Assembly (NCBI GenBank): GCA_021739645.1
Contig: JAIPBL010000064.1
Span: 1-35,854 of the forward strand
Reading direction: 5' to 3'
DNA: 35,854 nt
Origin: Saprospiraceae bacterium
GTDB taxonomy: Bacteria > Bacteroidota > Bacteroidia > Chitinophagales > Saprospiraceae
The notes below the pieces were generated by a model. That model ran no database searches. It was not told the origin of the DNA and saw only the letters and a program-made list of their open reading frames with translations. Shown piece by piece: positions 9,090 through 17,360 of the stretch (the first letter of the stretch is position 1; each line of letters opens with the position of its first letter). The position numbers and the translations under genes were made by a program.

Positions 9090-10100
9090 CTACCCCAGCT
9101 TCGGCGCCACCACCGGCGCCATCGGCTGGGTTTTCGAAGTGCTGTGCAGCGTGACGCTGTTCACCGAGCCGTCGCCATTGCGGTTGAACACGAGGCGGCA
9201 ATCAATGGAAGTGGCCAAAAACTCGTCCTTGCCCTGTGGCTTCAATTCCACGGTGGCATACCCCGACATATCGAGGTAAAGCTGTTGGCCATCCAGGTGG
9301 ACGATGACTTCCTCGTTGGGGGTTCTGTTAGGCAGGCTCATATTGTATTTCCCGGCACATGCGCTGAGGGCAGCCAACCGCTCTTCGGCAGTGGGCACCT
9401 TTTTTAGCTTCACCTCAAAACTGAAAACTGGGATATTGCCTTCCTCCCGCACCGGGCTGAGGATGAATTGCGCCCGCTCTTCCTCCGGCAGTTCGGCTAT
9501 CACCGAATCTGTTTTGTTCAGTTCTTCCCCTTCGAAGTACAGTTGGGTGACGATTTCGTGGTAGCCCCGCCGGGAGACCTTGAAGTGGATATGCGGGGTG
9601 CGCCAATTCGCCACCACGTTCGGGTCGTCGAAAGCATAAGCGCCAGGCTTGATGGTTTTGAAACCATAACTGCCCTCGGCGCTGGTCGTCATTTCGCCCC
9701 AGCCCTCGAAATTGGGGTCAAGTGGGATTGGGTTTTTGGCGTCACCTTCGTGGGAGTAGCGGCCACCGTGGTTGGCCTGCCAGATTTCGACCAGGGCTTT
9801 TTCAACTGGCTGACATTCCTCGTCGAGGATGCGGCCCCGGACGAACATGACCTGGCCTTTCGCTTGGCCTTCTTTGCCTTGGATGGTGGTCAGGTCCACG
9901 TCGCCATCACCGTTTTTTATATGCGGGTAAAATGGGCCAAGGGTCTGGTCGGGCGTGACTTTGCAATTGGAAGCGGCATCGGTCGCCGGGGCTGTTTCGC
10001 CGTTGGTATTGTTGCAGCCGATGGCGGTGGTGAGGATGCCGGCGGTAGTTCCAAGCCCAAGCCGGAGAAAGCGGCGGCGGTCGTTGTTTTTTGATTTCAT
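9090..10100 (-). CDS. Exported intradiol ring-cleavage dioxygenase-like protein
   Basis: The N-terminus (MKSKNNDRRRFLRLGLGTTA) has a twin-arginine-like RRRFLRL motif followed by a lipobox-like TAIGC with Cys29, suggesting folded export and a possible lipid anchor. The core (about residues 48-225) matches the catechol/protocatechuate dioxygenase fold: TLGPFYP, VRGRILDEECQPV, VEIWQAN, then the expected iron ligands Tyr115, Tyr155, His170 and His172 (PHIHFKV). Family members cleave catechol-type rings between the hydroxyls using Fe(III); the substrate here is unknown. Residues about 230-336 form an additional domain I do not recognise. No other aromatic-degradation gene is nearby, so it may act on external phenolics. 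Confidence 0.85.
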   Translation of the reverse strand: MKSKNNDRRRFLRLGLGTTAGILTTAIGCNNTNGETAPATDAASNCKVTPDQTLGPFYPHIKNGDGDVDLTTIQGKEGQAKGQVMFVRGRILDEECQPVEKALVEIWQANHGGRYSHEGDAKNPIPLDPNFEGWGEMTTSAEGSYGFKTIKPGAYAFDDPNVVANWRTPHIHFKVSRRGYHEIVTQLYFEGEELNKTDSVIAELPEEERAQFILSPVREEGNIPVFSFEVKLKKVPTAEERLAALSACAGKYNMSLPNRTPNEEVIVHLDGQQLYLDMSGYATVELKPQGKDEFLATSIDCRLVFNRNGDGSVNSVTLHSTSKTQPMAPVVAPKLG

Positions 10101-10173
10101 GACTCGGTGATTTTAATAAATGAAAATTGAACCATTGGGCCCATCACAATTAATTTTTCTATCTTTCTCCTCC

Positions 10174-12018
10174 TTATCTTTCCGGGCACCGTAGTTTTTT
10201 TTGGGCATTCTCAAAGGACGAACCTCCGAACAGAATAACTGCGTCTGCCCAAGCAACTGCCGCTGCAAGACAGATTGGATCGCCATTACAGGTCCGCTGC
10301 ATTTCTACAAGGAACAGCCCATCACAATAAATTTTTCCTTTCTTCTCCTTCTCTTCCTTATTCCACGGAAGAGCGTAACAAAGGTCATGTATCACACAAG
10401 GCTGGAAAAACTTATCTTTATAGGATTTAGAGACAGTATCATATAAAGGCGCACTGCAACCATCTGTGGACCATACTTTATTCATCTCGCTCGCCTTGCA
10501 CAAAGCAATGGATGGGCCATTTATTTCCAGGAAATCATCCACATACGTCCAGTTGACTTTGCAGGTAGAATCCGACACCTTAAATACTCCCCACATCTGG
10601 TTAGAATTCCATTCAATCGTTGGGTAGTAATCCTTCGACAATAGATTTATAGGTGTTTTTTTTGCTATAGCTTCCTTGTCCCCCTCTACCGCAAAGAAAG
10701 TAGCAGAATACTGCCTTACACCATCCTCAATGCAAAAGTCTTTTTGTGGGGTTTCCCAACGGGGATTACATGACGCATCTTCGATGTCCCATTCACCCCA
10801 CATACCGCCGACGCCCTGATTGTTGGTGCGTTTTGGCGGCCCCTGGTTGACACCATTGATTACGATGAATGTACTCTTAGCGGCTGCTTCCCAGCCCATG
10901 CCCGCGTCGGTAGAAAGGCGGGCGGAGTACTGTACAATGCCGGGGCTGATGCAGTTGTCTTTCTTGGGTGCTCCCCATGTAGGGAGGCATGAGTTGTCGT
11001 TGATGTCCCATTCGCCCCACATGCCGCCGACGCCCAAGTTTTTGGTGCGTTTTGGTGGTCCCTGGCTGACGCCGTTGATCGTGATGGGGGTGCTTTTGGC
11101 TGCTGCTTCCCAGCCCATGCCCGCATCGGTAGAAAGGCGGGCGGAGTACTGTACAATGCCCATTCCTTTGCATCCATCATTTTTGGCTGTCTGCCACTTG
11201 GGTACACAGGCATCGTCCTTAATGTCCCATTCGCCCCACATACCTCCGGCGCCCTGATTGTTGGTGCGTTTCGGCGGGCCCTGGTTGACACCATTTATTG
11301 TGATGGGGGTGCTTTTGGCTGCTGCTTCCCAGCCCATGCCCGCGTCGGTAGAAAGGCGGGCGGAGTACCGTACAATGCCGGGGCTGATGCAGTTGTCTTT
11401 CTTGGGTGCTCCCCATGTAGGGAGGCATGAGTTGTCGTTGATGTCCCATTCGCCCCACATGCCGCCGACGCCCTGATTGTTGGTGCGTTTCGGCGGGCCC
11501 TGGTTGACACCATTTATTGTGATGGGGGTGCGTTTAGCGGCGAGGTCCCAGCCTATCCCAGCATCTGAAGCCAATCGGGCAGAGTAGGTTGCCCTACCGC
11601 TGCCGATACAGCGATCTTTCTTGGCAGCACCCCACTTTGGCATGCAGGAGTTGTCGTTAATATCCCATTCGCCCCACATTCCGCCCAAACCCTGATTGCT
11701 GGTTCTATCGGGCGTTCCCTGGTTAACACCGTTAATGACAATGGAGGTGGTATTGGCGGCATTTTCCCAACCTTTCCCGGCGTCATTAGCCAATCGCGCA
11801 GAGTAGGTGGCTCGGCCGGGTTGGATGCAGCGGTCCTTTTTTGGAGCGCCCCAAGACTGGGCAGAGAGGGAGAAGCTGAAGAGCGTTGCACATAAGAAAT
11901 AAACGGTTTTGAGAAAGAAGCTCCTTTCTCCAGTTAGCCGTAAACGGCGAGGTGATTCAGGCAAATAACGATCGTTTTTACTTGCCGGTTTTTGGTGAAC
12001 GCTACTAAAGTGTACCAT
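10174..12018 (-). CDS. Secreted protein with 73-residue tandem repeats and a phospholipase A2-like domain
   Basis: The 614-residue protein has a hydrophobic export segment at about 34-54 ending LSAQ, after an unusually long 33-residue basic stretch; no closer ATG exists in frame. Residues 56-420 are five 73-residue repeats, each starting WGA.KKD.C and ending GGMWGEWDI.D..C, followed by one degenerate repeat (421-489). The C-terminal domain (490-614) has C541-VI-H544-D545-L-C547-Y548 and a second C565-D566 pair in YCDGLFL, the layout of the phospholipase A2 His-Asp centre. The repeat pattern (Y/S..A..GW..AA..., then G-W-G-W) weakly recalls MVL-type mannan-binding lectins. I infer a secreted lipase with a binding stalk. 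The gene lies 198 bases downstream of the HTCS regulator gene on the same strand. Confidence 0.82.
   Translation of the reverse strand: MVHFSSVHQKPASKNDRYLPESPRRLRLTGERSFFLKTVYFLCATLFSFSLSAQSWGAPKKDRCIQPGRATYSARLANDAGKGWENAANTTSIVINGVNQGTPDRTSNQGLGGMWGEWDINDNSCMPKWGAAKKDRCIGSGRATYSARLASDAGIGWDLAAKRTPITINGVNQGPPKRTNNQGVGGMWGEWDINDNSCLPTWGAPKKDNCISPGIVRYSARLSTDAGMGWEAAAKSTPITINGVNQGPPKRTNNQGAGGMWGEWDIKDDACVPKWQTAKNDGCKGMGIVQYSARLSTDAGMGWEAAAKSTPITINGVSQGPPKRTKNLGVGGMWGEWDINDNSCLPTWGAPKKDNCISPGIVQYSARLSTDAGMGWEAAAKSTFIVINGVNQGPPKRTNNQGVGGMWGEWDIEDASCNPRWETPQKDFCIEDGVRQYSATFFAVEGDKEAIAKKTPINLLSKDYYPTIEWNSNQMWGVFKVSDSTCKVNWTYVDDFLEINGPSIALCKASEMNKVWSTDGCSAPLYDTVSKSYKDKFFQPCVIHDLCYALPWNKEEKEKKGKIYCDGLFLVEMQRTCNGDPICLAAAVAWADAVILFGGSSFENAQKKLRCPER
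10759..11853 (-). repeat. Five tandem 219-bp repeats in the phospholipase-like gene
   Basis: Five direct copies of a 219-base unit encode residues 56-128, 129-201, 202-274, 275-347 and 348-420. Copies 3 and 5 share long identical DNA stretches at a spacing of 438 bases (for example starting near 10943 and 11381), suggesting recent duplication or gene conversion of a two-unit block. A sixth, diverged unit follows at about 10552-10758. Confidence 0.9.
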
Positions 12019-12079
12019 GATGAAACGTTGTTTATAGGTTTTAATTCAAACTCCCCGAAAAGTATTTTCAGGAACACCA

Positions 12080-12087
12080 CAAATGTA
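12080..12087 (-). promoter_or_regulatory. Candidate Bacteroidota -7 element for the repeat/phospholipase gene
   Basis: The minus strand reads TACATTTG, an exact match to the TAnnTTTG consensus, 62 bases upstream of the start codon at 12018. No convincing -33 TTTG lies at the usual spacing, so support is from the -7 element alone. Confidence 0.45.
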
Positions 12088-12216
12088 CAGGCAAACCCCT
12101 CCCAACCACCCGCACCCAATTCGCAAACAACTGGACAGGATTCGCAAATGGCAAAAAAAGATAGGACTGTTTTTGCAAAGTAGTAAAAAAGTAGAATGCA
12201 ACCAGTTGAAAGTCAA

Positions 12217-15200
12217 TCAGTTGCGATACTCGCTCGGCGCTTTCCCAAATTCCTTGTGAAAAGCCCTCGAAAAATAATTCGGGTCATTGAAACCGACCGA
12301 GTAGGCAATTTCGGAGATGTTCAGTTCGGTGCTTTCGAGCATTTCCTTGGCCCTGTGCAGGCGTATTTTTCGGATGAAAGCATTGGGAGGCTCGCCCGTG
12401 AGGGCATTCATTTTTCGGTATAGCTGCGATTGGCTCAGGTGGACGGCACGGCTGAGTTCTTCAGCGCCGAGGTCAGCCTTGTCGAGGTGCTCCATGACCG
12501 TGTTTTGGAGCTTCTGGAGGAAGCGGTCGTCGAGGGTGGGTTCGGCAGGAGAGGGCGCAGAAATGACATTTTTTGAAAAAATGTCATTTCTCATCCCGGC
12601 ATATCGCAATTGCAGCGCCCGCCGCAGTTCCAGCAGTTTTTCCAGCCGCACGTACAGCTCCTCCTTGTTGAACGGCTTCATCAAATAGGCATCGGCCCCT
12701 TTGCGAAGGCCCGTGATGCGGTCGGAGGCTTCCGCCTTTGCCGTCAGCAAGATGATGGGGATGTGGCTGGTGCGCTCGTCGTGCTTCAGCGTTTCACAAA
12801 CTTCGTAGCCGTCCTTTTCCGGCATCATCACATCGCTGATGATGATATCGGGGATGATTTCAAAAGCCTTCTCGATGCCGACTTGCCCATTGGGCGCCGT
12901 GGTAATGTCGTATTCCTTTTCCAACAAGCCAACGATGTAAGTGACCACATCTGCGTTGTCCTCGATAACCAGTAGCACCGGTTTTTCAGTGACCAAAACT
13001 TCCGTTTCGTCAGTCGGCGCTGCAACAATAGGGGCTGGCAGATCAGGCACCAGTTCCGGGGCGAGGCTGCGGGAAGAGGGGAACTCGGTCTGCGGCAGCG
13101 GGGTATTTGCCTCCAACCTGATGGGCAACAGCAAAGTGAAGTTCGTTCCTTTCCCAGCGGTGCTTTCCACCGAAATACTACCACCCATCAGCTCCACCAA
13201 TTCTTTGGTCAGTGCCAGGCCGATACCTGTGCCCTCGCCCTTTCGGGTGCTGGAATTGTCGGCCTGAAAGAAGCGGTCAAAGATATGCTTCACCTGGTCT
13301 TGTGGGATGCCAACGCCCGTGTCCTGTACTTTCAGTTTCAAAAATGGTTGCCCGTTTCGCTCGGTTTGGTTGGCGTGCAGCACGACTTTGCCGCCCGCTT
13401 CGGTGAACTTGATGGCGTTCGACAGCAGGTTGTACACCACATGCTGGATTTTTACTTCGTCAAAGTCCATGACCAGTTCCGGTATCTCGGAATAGAAGGT
13501 CAGGCGCACCTTTTTCTCGTGGGCCATGGAGTGGAACGACTCGGTCAGGTATTGCAGGTAGTTGATAATATCGCCCTGCACGACGTCCATTTTCATGGTG
13601 CCAGAGTCGAGCTTGGAGAGGTCGAGCAACTGGTTGATGAGGCGGAGCAGGTTCTTGCTGTTGCGGCGGATGAGCTTCCGCTCGTTCTCGTGCCCACGGA
13701 TATTTTCAATCATGCCCATGATGACCGTGAGCGGCGTGCGGAACTCGTGGGTGATGTTGGTGTAGAGGCGGGACTTGAGGGCATCGAGTTCTTGCAGGCG
13801 CAATGCCTCGGCGTTGATGGATTGGCGACGCAGTTCAAAACGACGAATGCCGAAAAGTATGCCTCCGGCAGCAAGCACATAGAAAAGGTATGCCCACCAA
13901 GTACGGTACCAGGGCGGCAGAACAATCATTTCGATAGAAGCCTCCGCCGTACACCACACGCCCGTTGCCGTTTTAGCCTTTACCTGAAAAGTGTATTTGC
14001 CGGGGTCAATATTCGTGTAATGCGTTTCCTGTGCGCTTCCCGCCGACTGCCATTCCGACTGGTAGGGCAGCAGCCGATAGTAGTAGGTTGTCCCTTCCGG
14101 TTTATAAAAAACAGGCATGGCAAAGCTGAACCCGAAGTTGTTCCGACTGAACGGAAGGGTGAGGGAAGGGGTGTAGCGTAGCATTTTTTGCAAGATGCTA
14201 TCCGCTGCCCCAACGGTTACGGCTTGGTGGTTTTGAAAAAAATCGAGCAGGTAAACCGAGGCAGTGTAGTCACGTGCTGGAAGACTGTCTGGGTGAAACC
14301 GGAAGCTGTTTTCACCCATAAAAAAATACAGCCAGCCATCGTCGTCCCGACAACCGTGCTGCTCATCCACGAACTCGCCCGGCAGTCCGTCGTATTCATC
14401 GTAATTGGTGAACGTGCCCGTTTTCAAATCCAACTTTTGCAGGCCCAGTGCTGTGCCAATCCAAGGGTTGCCGTTGGCATCTTCCACCACGGTATTCACC
14501 ACATCGTGCAGCAGCCCGTTTTGTTGGTTGTAGGTATTGAAACGGTCATTGGCAGGGTCGTAAACGGCTAGTCCGTTGGTGGTGGTGAGGTACATGTTTC
14601 GGCCTCCGCCTTTGTACATCAATTGGCAGACAACGGTCGGCAAGCTGTGCGGGTCGGTGGGGTCGTGGCGATATACTTTGTGCTGTTTTGTTTCCAAATT
14701 ATAGTTGTAAACTCCCCCGGTCGTGGAGACCCAGATGCTTTTGCCTTCATCGTGGATGATGTCTTGGAAATAGGACATGGAAGCAATAAAGCCGGGAATG
14801 TTTTTTTGCATTTCGGGAAATGCATCTACCCACTTGTTGGCCTGTTCGTCAAAGTATAGGAGGTTGTCCCAAATCCTCCCGCCAGCCATTCGCAAATTGG
14901 AGCTGGTACGGCCTTCGGGGAGCAGCCTGATTTTTCCCGTTTTTTGGTTGTACAATTTTGGTATGCTGCGGTCTCCTTCGGAAATGAGGATTTCCTCGGT
15001 GCTGAACCTGACCAACTTGGGGCCTATCCCTTTCAGCGGGCCAATGGGCAGGCCGCCCGGTGTCAGTTTTTTTGTTTGGGTGTCAAAAGTAAAAACACCT
15101 TCATTAGACCAGGCGACCACCTTGTTTTTCTTCAAAGGAAATAGCTGTATGACTGGCATTTGGGCAATCATTTCAAAAGGATTGCTGAGGTCATGCGCCA

Positions 15201-16266
15201 CTGCCACACCATCGCCACGAGTGATGAGCCACAGGCTGCCCGCCCGGTCTTTGGCCATGCAGGGTATCATGGTTGACGGTATGCTGTTTGGGTTTTTATC
15301 ATCTTGCAGGTAAATGGTTTTTGAGCCATCTGCCGGGTTCCAGCGCCACAGTTCGCCATCTGCGCCGATCCATATTTTCCCGTTTTCATCGGCTAAAAAA
15401 GAGTAAGGGACTTTAGTGTTTTTAAAATGGAAATCCTGTGTCAGATCCCTGAAAGTCTCGGCAACGGGGTCAAACTCCCAAAACCCCTCGAATGATGAAG
15501 TGAGCAGAAATTTGCCATTGGGCATTTCAACTTGGTCCTGCACTACCCTGAAACGCCAGTCATTTGGCACATTGGGAGCATGTTGGATGAGTTTTGGGGT
15601 TCCGTTTGGCAGCACTCTGTACAAGCCGTCCGTTACCCCCAACCATACAGTGCCATTCTTTTGCTGGTAAAAATGATGGCCGTCCTTCAAGTTGCCCACC
15701 CGTTCAAACTGTCCGGTCTTCTTCACCCATCGGCAGAAGCCATTGAAGCGGGTACCAATCCAGATGTTGCCGTCCTTGTCTTTGTTGAAAGTGTTCATGC
15801 CATGGCCGCACATACCCGCCTCCTCACTGCCCACATGTTCGAAAGCCTCTGTCTCCGGGTCGAAAATGTAGAGGCCCTCATCTGCCGTGCCCGCCCAGAT
15901 TTTACCATCATCCGCTTCGACTAATCCGACCGTCCAATTATTGCCAATGCTATGCGGGTTGAGCGGGTCGTAGCGGAAGTTTTTGAACGAAATGCCATCG
16001 AAACGGCTGATGCCGTGGTGGGTGGAAAACCACATGAATCCTTCCTTGTCCTGAAGGATAACCTCCCTGCTGCCCGTGCCGGAGTTTACCAACCCGTCCT
16101 TGATGCCATAGTGCCGAAAATGAAGTTGCTGGCTAAACAGCGGATTCGTGAAAAAGAGAAACATTACCGACAAAAATAAGCAGCTACCAAGCCGAAATTC
16201 GGCTTGCAAATAGTACAAGGATAAGGTAGCGTATCGTGTAATGCAGTTTCTCATCTGAACATTCAA
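12217..16266 (-). CDS. Hybrid two-component system protein (HTCS): sensor kinase, receiver and AraC-type DNA-binding domain
   Basis: One 1,349-residue chain carries a full signalling pathway. After a signal sequence (ending near LFSQ, residue 46) come two-component-regulator propeller repeats (about 50-690: WFSTHHGISRFDG, IWIGT, WIGTALGLQ), a Y_Y_Y domain (about 705-785), one transmembrane helix (about 790-810), a HisKA domain with THEFRTPLTV (H near 836), a HATPase domain (DTGVGIP, GTGIGLALTKELV), a receiver (about 1090-1205, phosphoacceptor Asp in ISDVMMP) and an AraC-type helix-turn-helix (about 1255-1349: SQLYRKMNALTGEPPNAFIR, ISEIAYSVGFNDPNYFSRAF). The sensor faces the periplasm. HTCS proteins usually control glycan-use loci, but none is adjacent; the nearest candidate target is the repeat/phospholipase gene downstream. 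A start at 16254 is also possible. Confidence 0.93.
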   Translation of the reverse strand: MNVQMRNCITRYATLSLYYLQAEFRLGSCLFLSVMFLFFTNPLFSQQLHFRHYGIKDGLVNSGTGSREVILQDKEGFMWFSTHHGISRFDGISFKNFRYDPLNPHSIGNNWTVGLVEADDGKIWAGTADEGLYIFDPETEAFEHVGSEEAGMCGHGMNTFNKDKDGNIWIGTRFNGFCRWVKKTGQFERVGNLKDGHHFYQQKNGTVWLGVTDGLYRVLPNGTPKLIQHAPNVPNDWRFRVVQDQVEMPNGKFLLTSSFEGFWEFDPVAETFRDLTQDFHFKNTKVPYSFLADENGKIWIGADGELWRWNPADGSKTIYLQDDKNPNSIPSTMIPCMAKDRAGSLWLITRGDGVAVAHDLSNPFEMIAQMPVIQLFPLKKNKVVAWSNEGVFTFDTQTKKLTPGGLPIGPLKGIGPKLVRFSTEEILISEGDRSIPKLYNQKTGKIRLLPEGRTSSNLRMAGGRIWDNLLYFDEQANKWVDAFPEMQKNIPGFIASMSYFQDIIHDEGKSIWVSTTGGVYNYNLETKQHKVYRHDPTDPHSLPTVVCQLMYKGGGRNMYLTTTNGLAVYDPANDRFNTYNQQNGLLHDVVNTVVEDANGNPWIGTALGLQKLDLKTGTFTNYDEYDGLPGEFVDEQHGCRDDDGWLYFFMGENSFRFHPDSLPARDYTASVYLLDFFQNHQAVTVGAADSILQKMLRYTPSLTLPFSRNNFGFSFAMPVFYKPEGTTYYYRLLPYQSEWQSAGSAQETHYTNIDPGKYTFQVKAKTATGVWCTAEASIEMIVLPPWYRTWWAYLFYVLAAGGILFGIRRFELRRQSINAEALRLQELDALKSRLYTNITHEFRTPLTVIMGMIENIRGHENERKLIRRNSKNLLRLINQLLDLSKLDSGTMKMDVVQGDIINYLQYLTESFHSMAHEKKVRLTFYSEIPELVMDFDEVKIQHVVYNLLSNAIKFTEAGGKVVLHANQTERNGQPFLKLKVQDTGVGIPQDQVKHIFDRFFQADNSSTRKGEGTGIGLALTKELVELMGGSISVESTAGKGTNFTLLLPIRLEANTPLPQTEFPSSRSLAPELVPDLPAPIVAAPTDETEVLVTEKPVLLVIEDNADVVTYIVGLLEKEYDITTAPNGQVGIEKAFEIIPDIIISDVMMPEKDGYEVCETLKHDERTSHIPIILLTAKAEASDRITGLRKGADAYLMKPFNKEELYVRLEKLLELRRALQLRYAGMRNDIFSKNVISAPSPAEPTLDDRFLQKLQNTVMEHLDKADLGAEELSRAVHLSQSQLYRKMNALTGEPPNAFIRKIRLHRAKEMLESTELNISEIAYSVGFNDPNYFSRAFHKEFGKAPSEYRN
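12559..12591. repeat. Perfect 33-base palindrome inside the HTCS coding sequence
   Basis: The 16-base arm AGAAATGACATTTTTT (12559-12574) and its exact reverse complement (12576-12591) flank one central base. It encodes the short stretch around NDIFSKNVIS (about residues 1225-1236), in the linker between the receiver and the DNA-binding domain. Confidence 0.85.
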
Positions 16267-16292
16267 GGAATTGCTTTAAGTATGTTCTAAGC

Positions 16293-16300
16293 CAAAGGTA
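16293..16300 (-). promoter_or_regulatory. Candidate -7 element for the HTCS gene
   Basis: The minus strand reads TACCTTTG, matching TAnnTTTG, 27 bases upstream of the start at 16266. It sits in the 253-base gap between the HTCS gene and the divergent sigma-factor operon. No clear -33 element. Confidence 0.45.
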
Positions 16301-16519
16301 GTGAAATGTTGCTTTTGAGTCGGGAGGATTTTTGATGCTGTGCCCCCCTTTGTTTAACCCACGCCCTTGCCCAGTCTTGAGGGGTTATGGCAAAACGCTG
16401 TGTTCCTCCTTGCAACCTTTCCACTAAAATGACCACCTGCAAAAAAGCATCTTTGCACCGCACCAAAACATTTCGTAGGCCCGCTTCCGTAGAGGGCTTT
16501 GTCGTAAACAAGAACCTGC

Positions 16520-17053
16520 ATGCCTGTCACAATTTCATTTGAAGAAATATACGAGGCGCATAAAAACATGGCCTTCAACCTATGCCTGAACTACCTGCAA
16601 AACCAACAGGAGGCAGAGGAGGCAGCACAGGATGTATTCGTAAAAGTGCATGAAAAACGGGCGGGATTTCAGGAACAATCAAGTCTGAAAACCTGGATTT
16701 ACCGCATCACGGTGAACCACTGCCTCGATGTGCTGAAGGCCAAAAAGCGGCAAAAGCGCTTTGCTTTTATCACCAGTATTTTCGGTGATGATGGTGCAAC
16801 ATTGCATGACCCATCTCATTTCGACCATCCCGGTGTGCAGCTCGAAGACCGGGAAGCGCTGGCCAGCTTGTACCAAAAAATAGATGGATTGCCGGATGCG
16901 CAAAAAACGGCGCTCCTCCTGAAATACCTCGACGACCTGTCCCAAAAGGAAATTGCCGACATCATGCAACTGCCCGTCAAGGCCGTGGAATCGCTGTTGC
17001 AACGTGGCAAGCAAAACTTGGAAAAAAAACTGAACAGCCCCGAAGGATTTTGA
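16520..17053 (+). CDS. ECF-type RNA polymerase sigma factor
   Basis: The 177-residue length is typical of an ECF sigma factor. Region 2 covers about residues 5-75, with the acidic helix NQQEAEEAAQDVFVKVHEK and the promoter-melting segment SLKTWIYRITVNHCLDVLKA. Region 4 covers about 120-170 (LPDAQKTALLLKYLDDLSQK, then EIADIMQLPVKAVESLLQR), a helix-turn-helix for the -35 element. It heads a five-gene operon (16520-19500) and is divergent from the HTCS gene. ECF factors are normally held by an anti-sigma factor encoded next to them; the 93-residue membrane protein that follows fits that place. Confidence 0.93.
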   Translation: MPVTISFEEIYEAHKNMAFNLCLNYLQNQQEAEEAAQDVFVKVHEKRAGFQEQSSLKTWIYRITVNHCLDVLKAKKRQKRFAFITSIFGDDGATLHDPSHFDHPGVQLEDREALASLYQKIDGLPDAQKTALLLKYLDDLSQKEIADIMQLPVKAVESLLQRGKQNLEKKLNSPEGF

Positions 17054-17078
17054 ACCAATTGTCGTCAAACCCAACGAA

Positions 17079-17360
17079 ATGATGAAACAGTACCAAAATA
17101 TCGAACAACTGAAGAAGGTCCGCAAAGTGGATGCGCCGCCTTTCTTGCTGACGAGGATTCACGCCAAAATAAGGGCCAGTAAGGTGGAGCAGTTACCCCT
17201 TTCGTGGAGATGGGCAGGTGGTTTGGCCTTTGGTCTGATGCTCTGTTTAAATTTGTTGGCGGTCAAAATGAACCACCAAGCCACGGGTCAACCCGATGGG
17301 ATAGAAGCCCTCGCAGATGGCCTCCAAATGACCAACGCAAATCAATTGTACCATGAATAA
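17079..17360 (+). CDS. Small single-pass membrane protein, candidate anti-sigma factor
   Basis: This 93-residue protein has a cytoplasmic, basic N-terminal part with a PPFLLTRIHAKI stretch (about residues 20-31), one transmembrane helix (about 45-63) and a short outer tail. The topology and its place 25 bases after the ECF sigma gene suggest an anti-sigma or sigma-associated role. It lacks the HxxxCxxC zinc motif and is too small for a full anti-sigma domain plus sensor. Its last eight bases overlap the next gene, indicating translational coupling. The start could be one codon later (MKQYQ..). Confidence 0.7.
   Translation: MMKQYQNIEQLKKVRKVDAPPFLLTRIHAKIRASKVEQLPLSWRWAGGLAFGLMLCLNLLAVKMNHQATGQPDGIEALADGLQMTNANQLYHE

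Noticed and set aside
9028-9201. An N-terminal extension of the seven-helix membrane protein
   Set aside because: It overlaps the dioxygenase 3' end and is not hydrophobic; the methionine at 9027 begins the first helix.
10820-11476. Plus-strand repeated frames opposite the phospholipase-like gene
   Set aside because: They repeat only because the 219-base units repeat; the minus strand carries the signal peptide, cysteines and catalytic motif.
10759-11853. Possible CRISPR array from regular repeats
   Set aside because: The units are 219 bases with no short repeat-spacer alternation, and they are coding.
13285-14181. A 298-residue plus-strand frame opposite the HTCS gene
   Set aside because: It mirrors the kinase coding sequence in another frame; composition is typical of antisense shadows and no motif is present.
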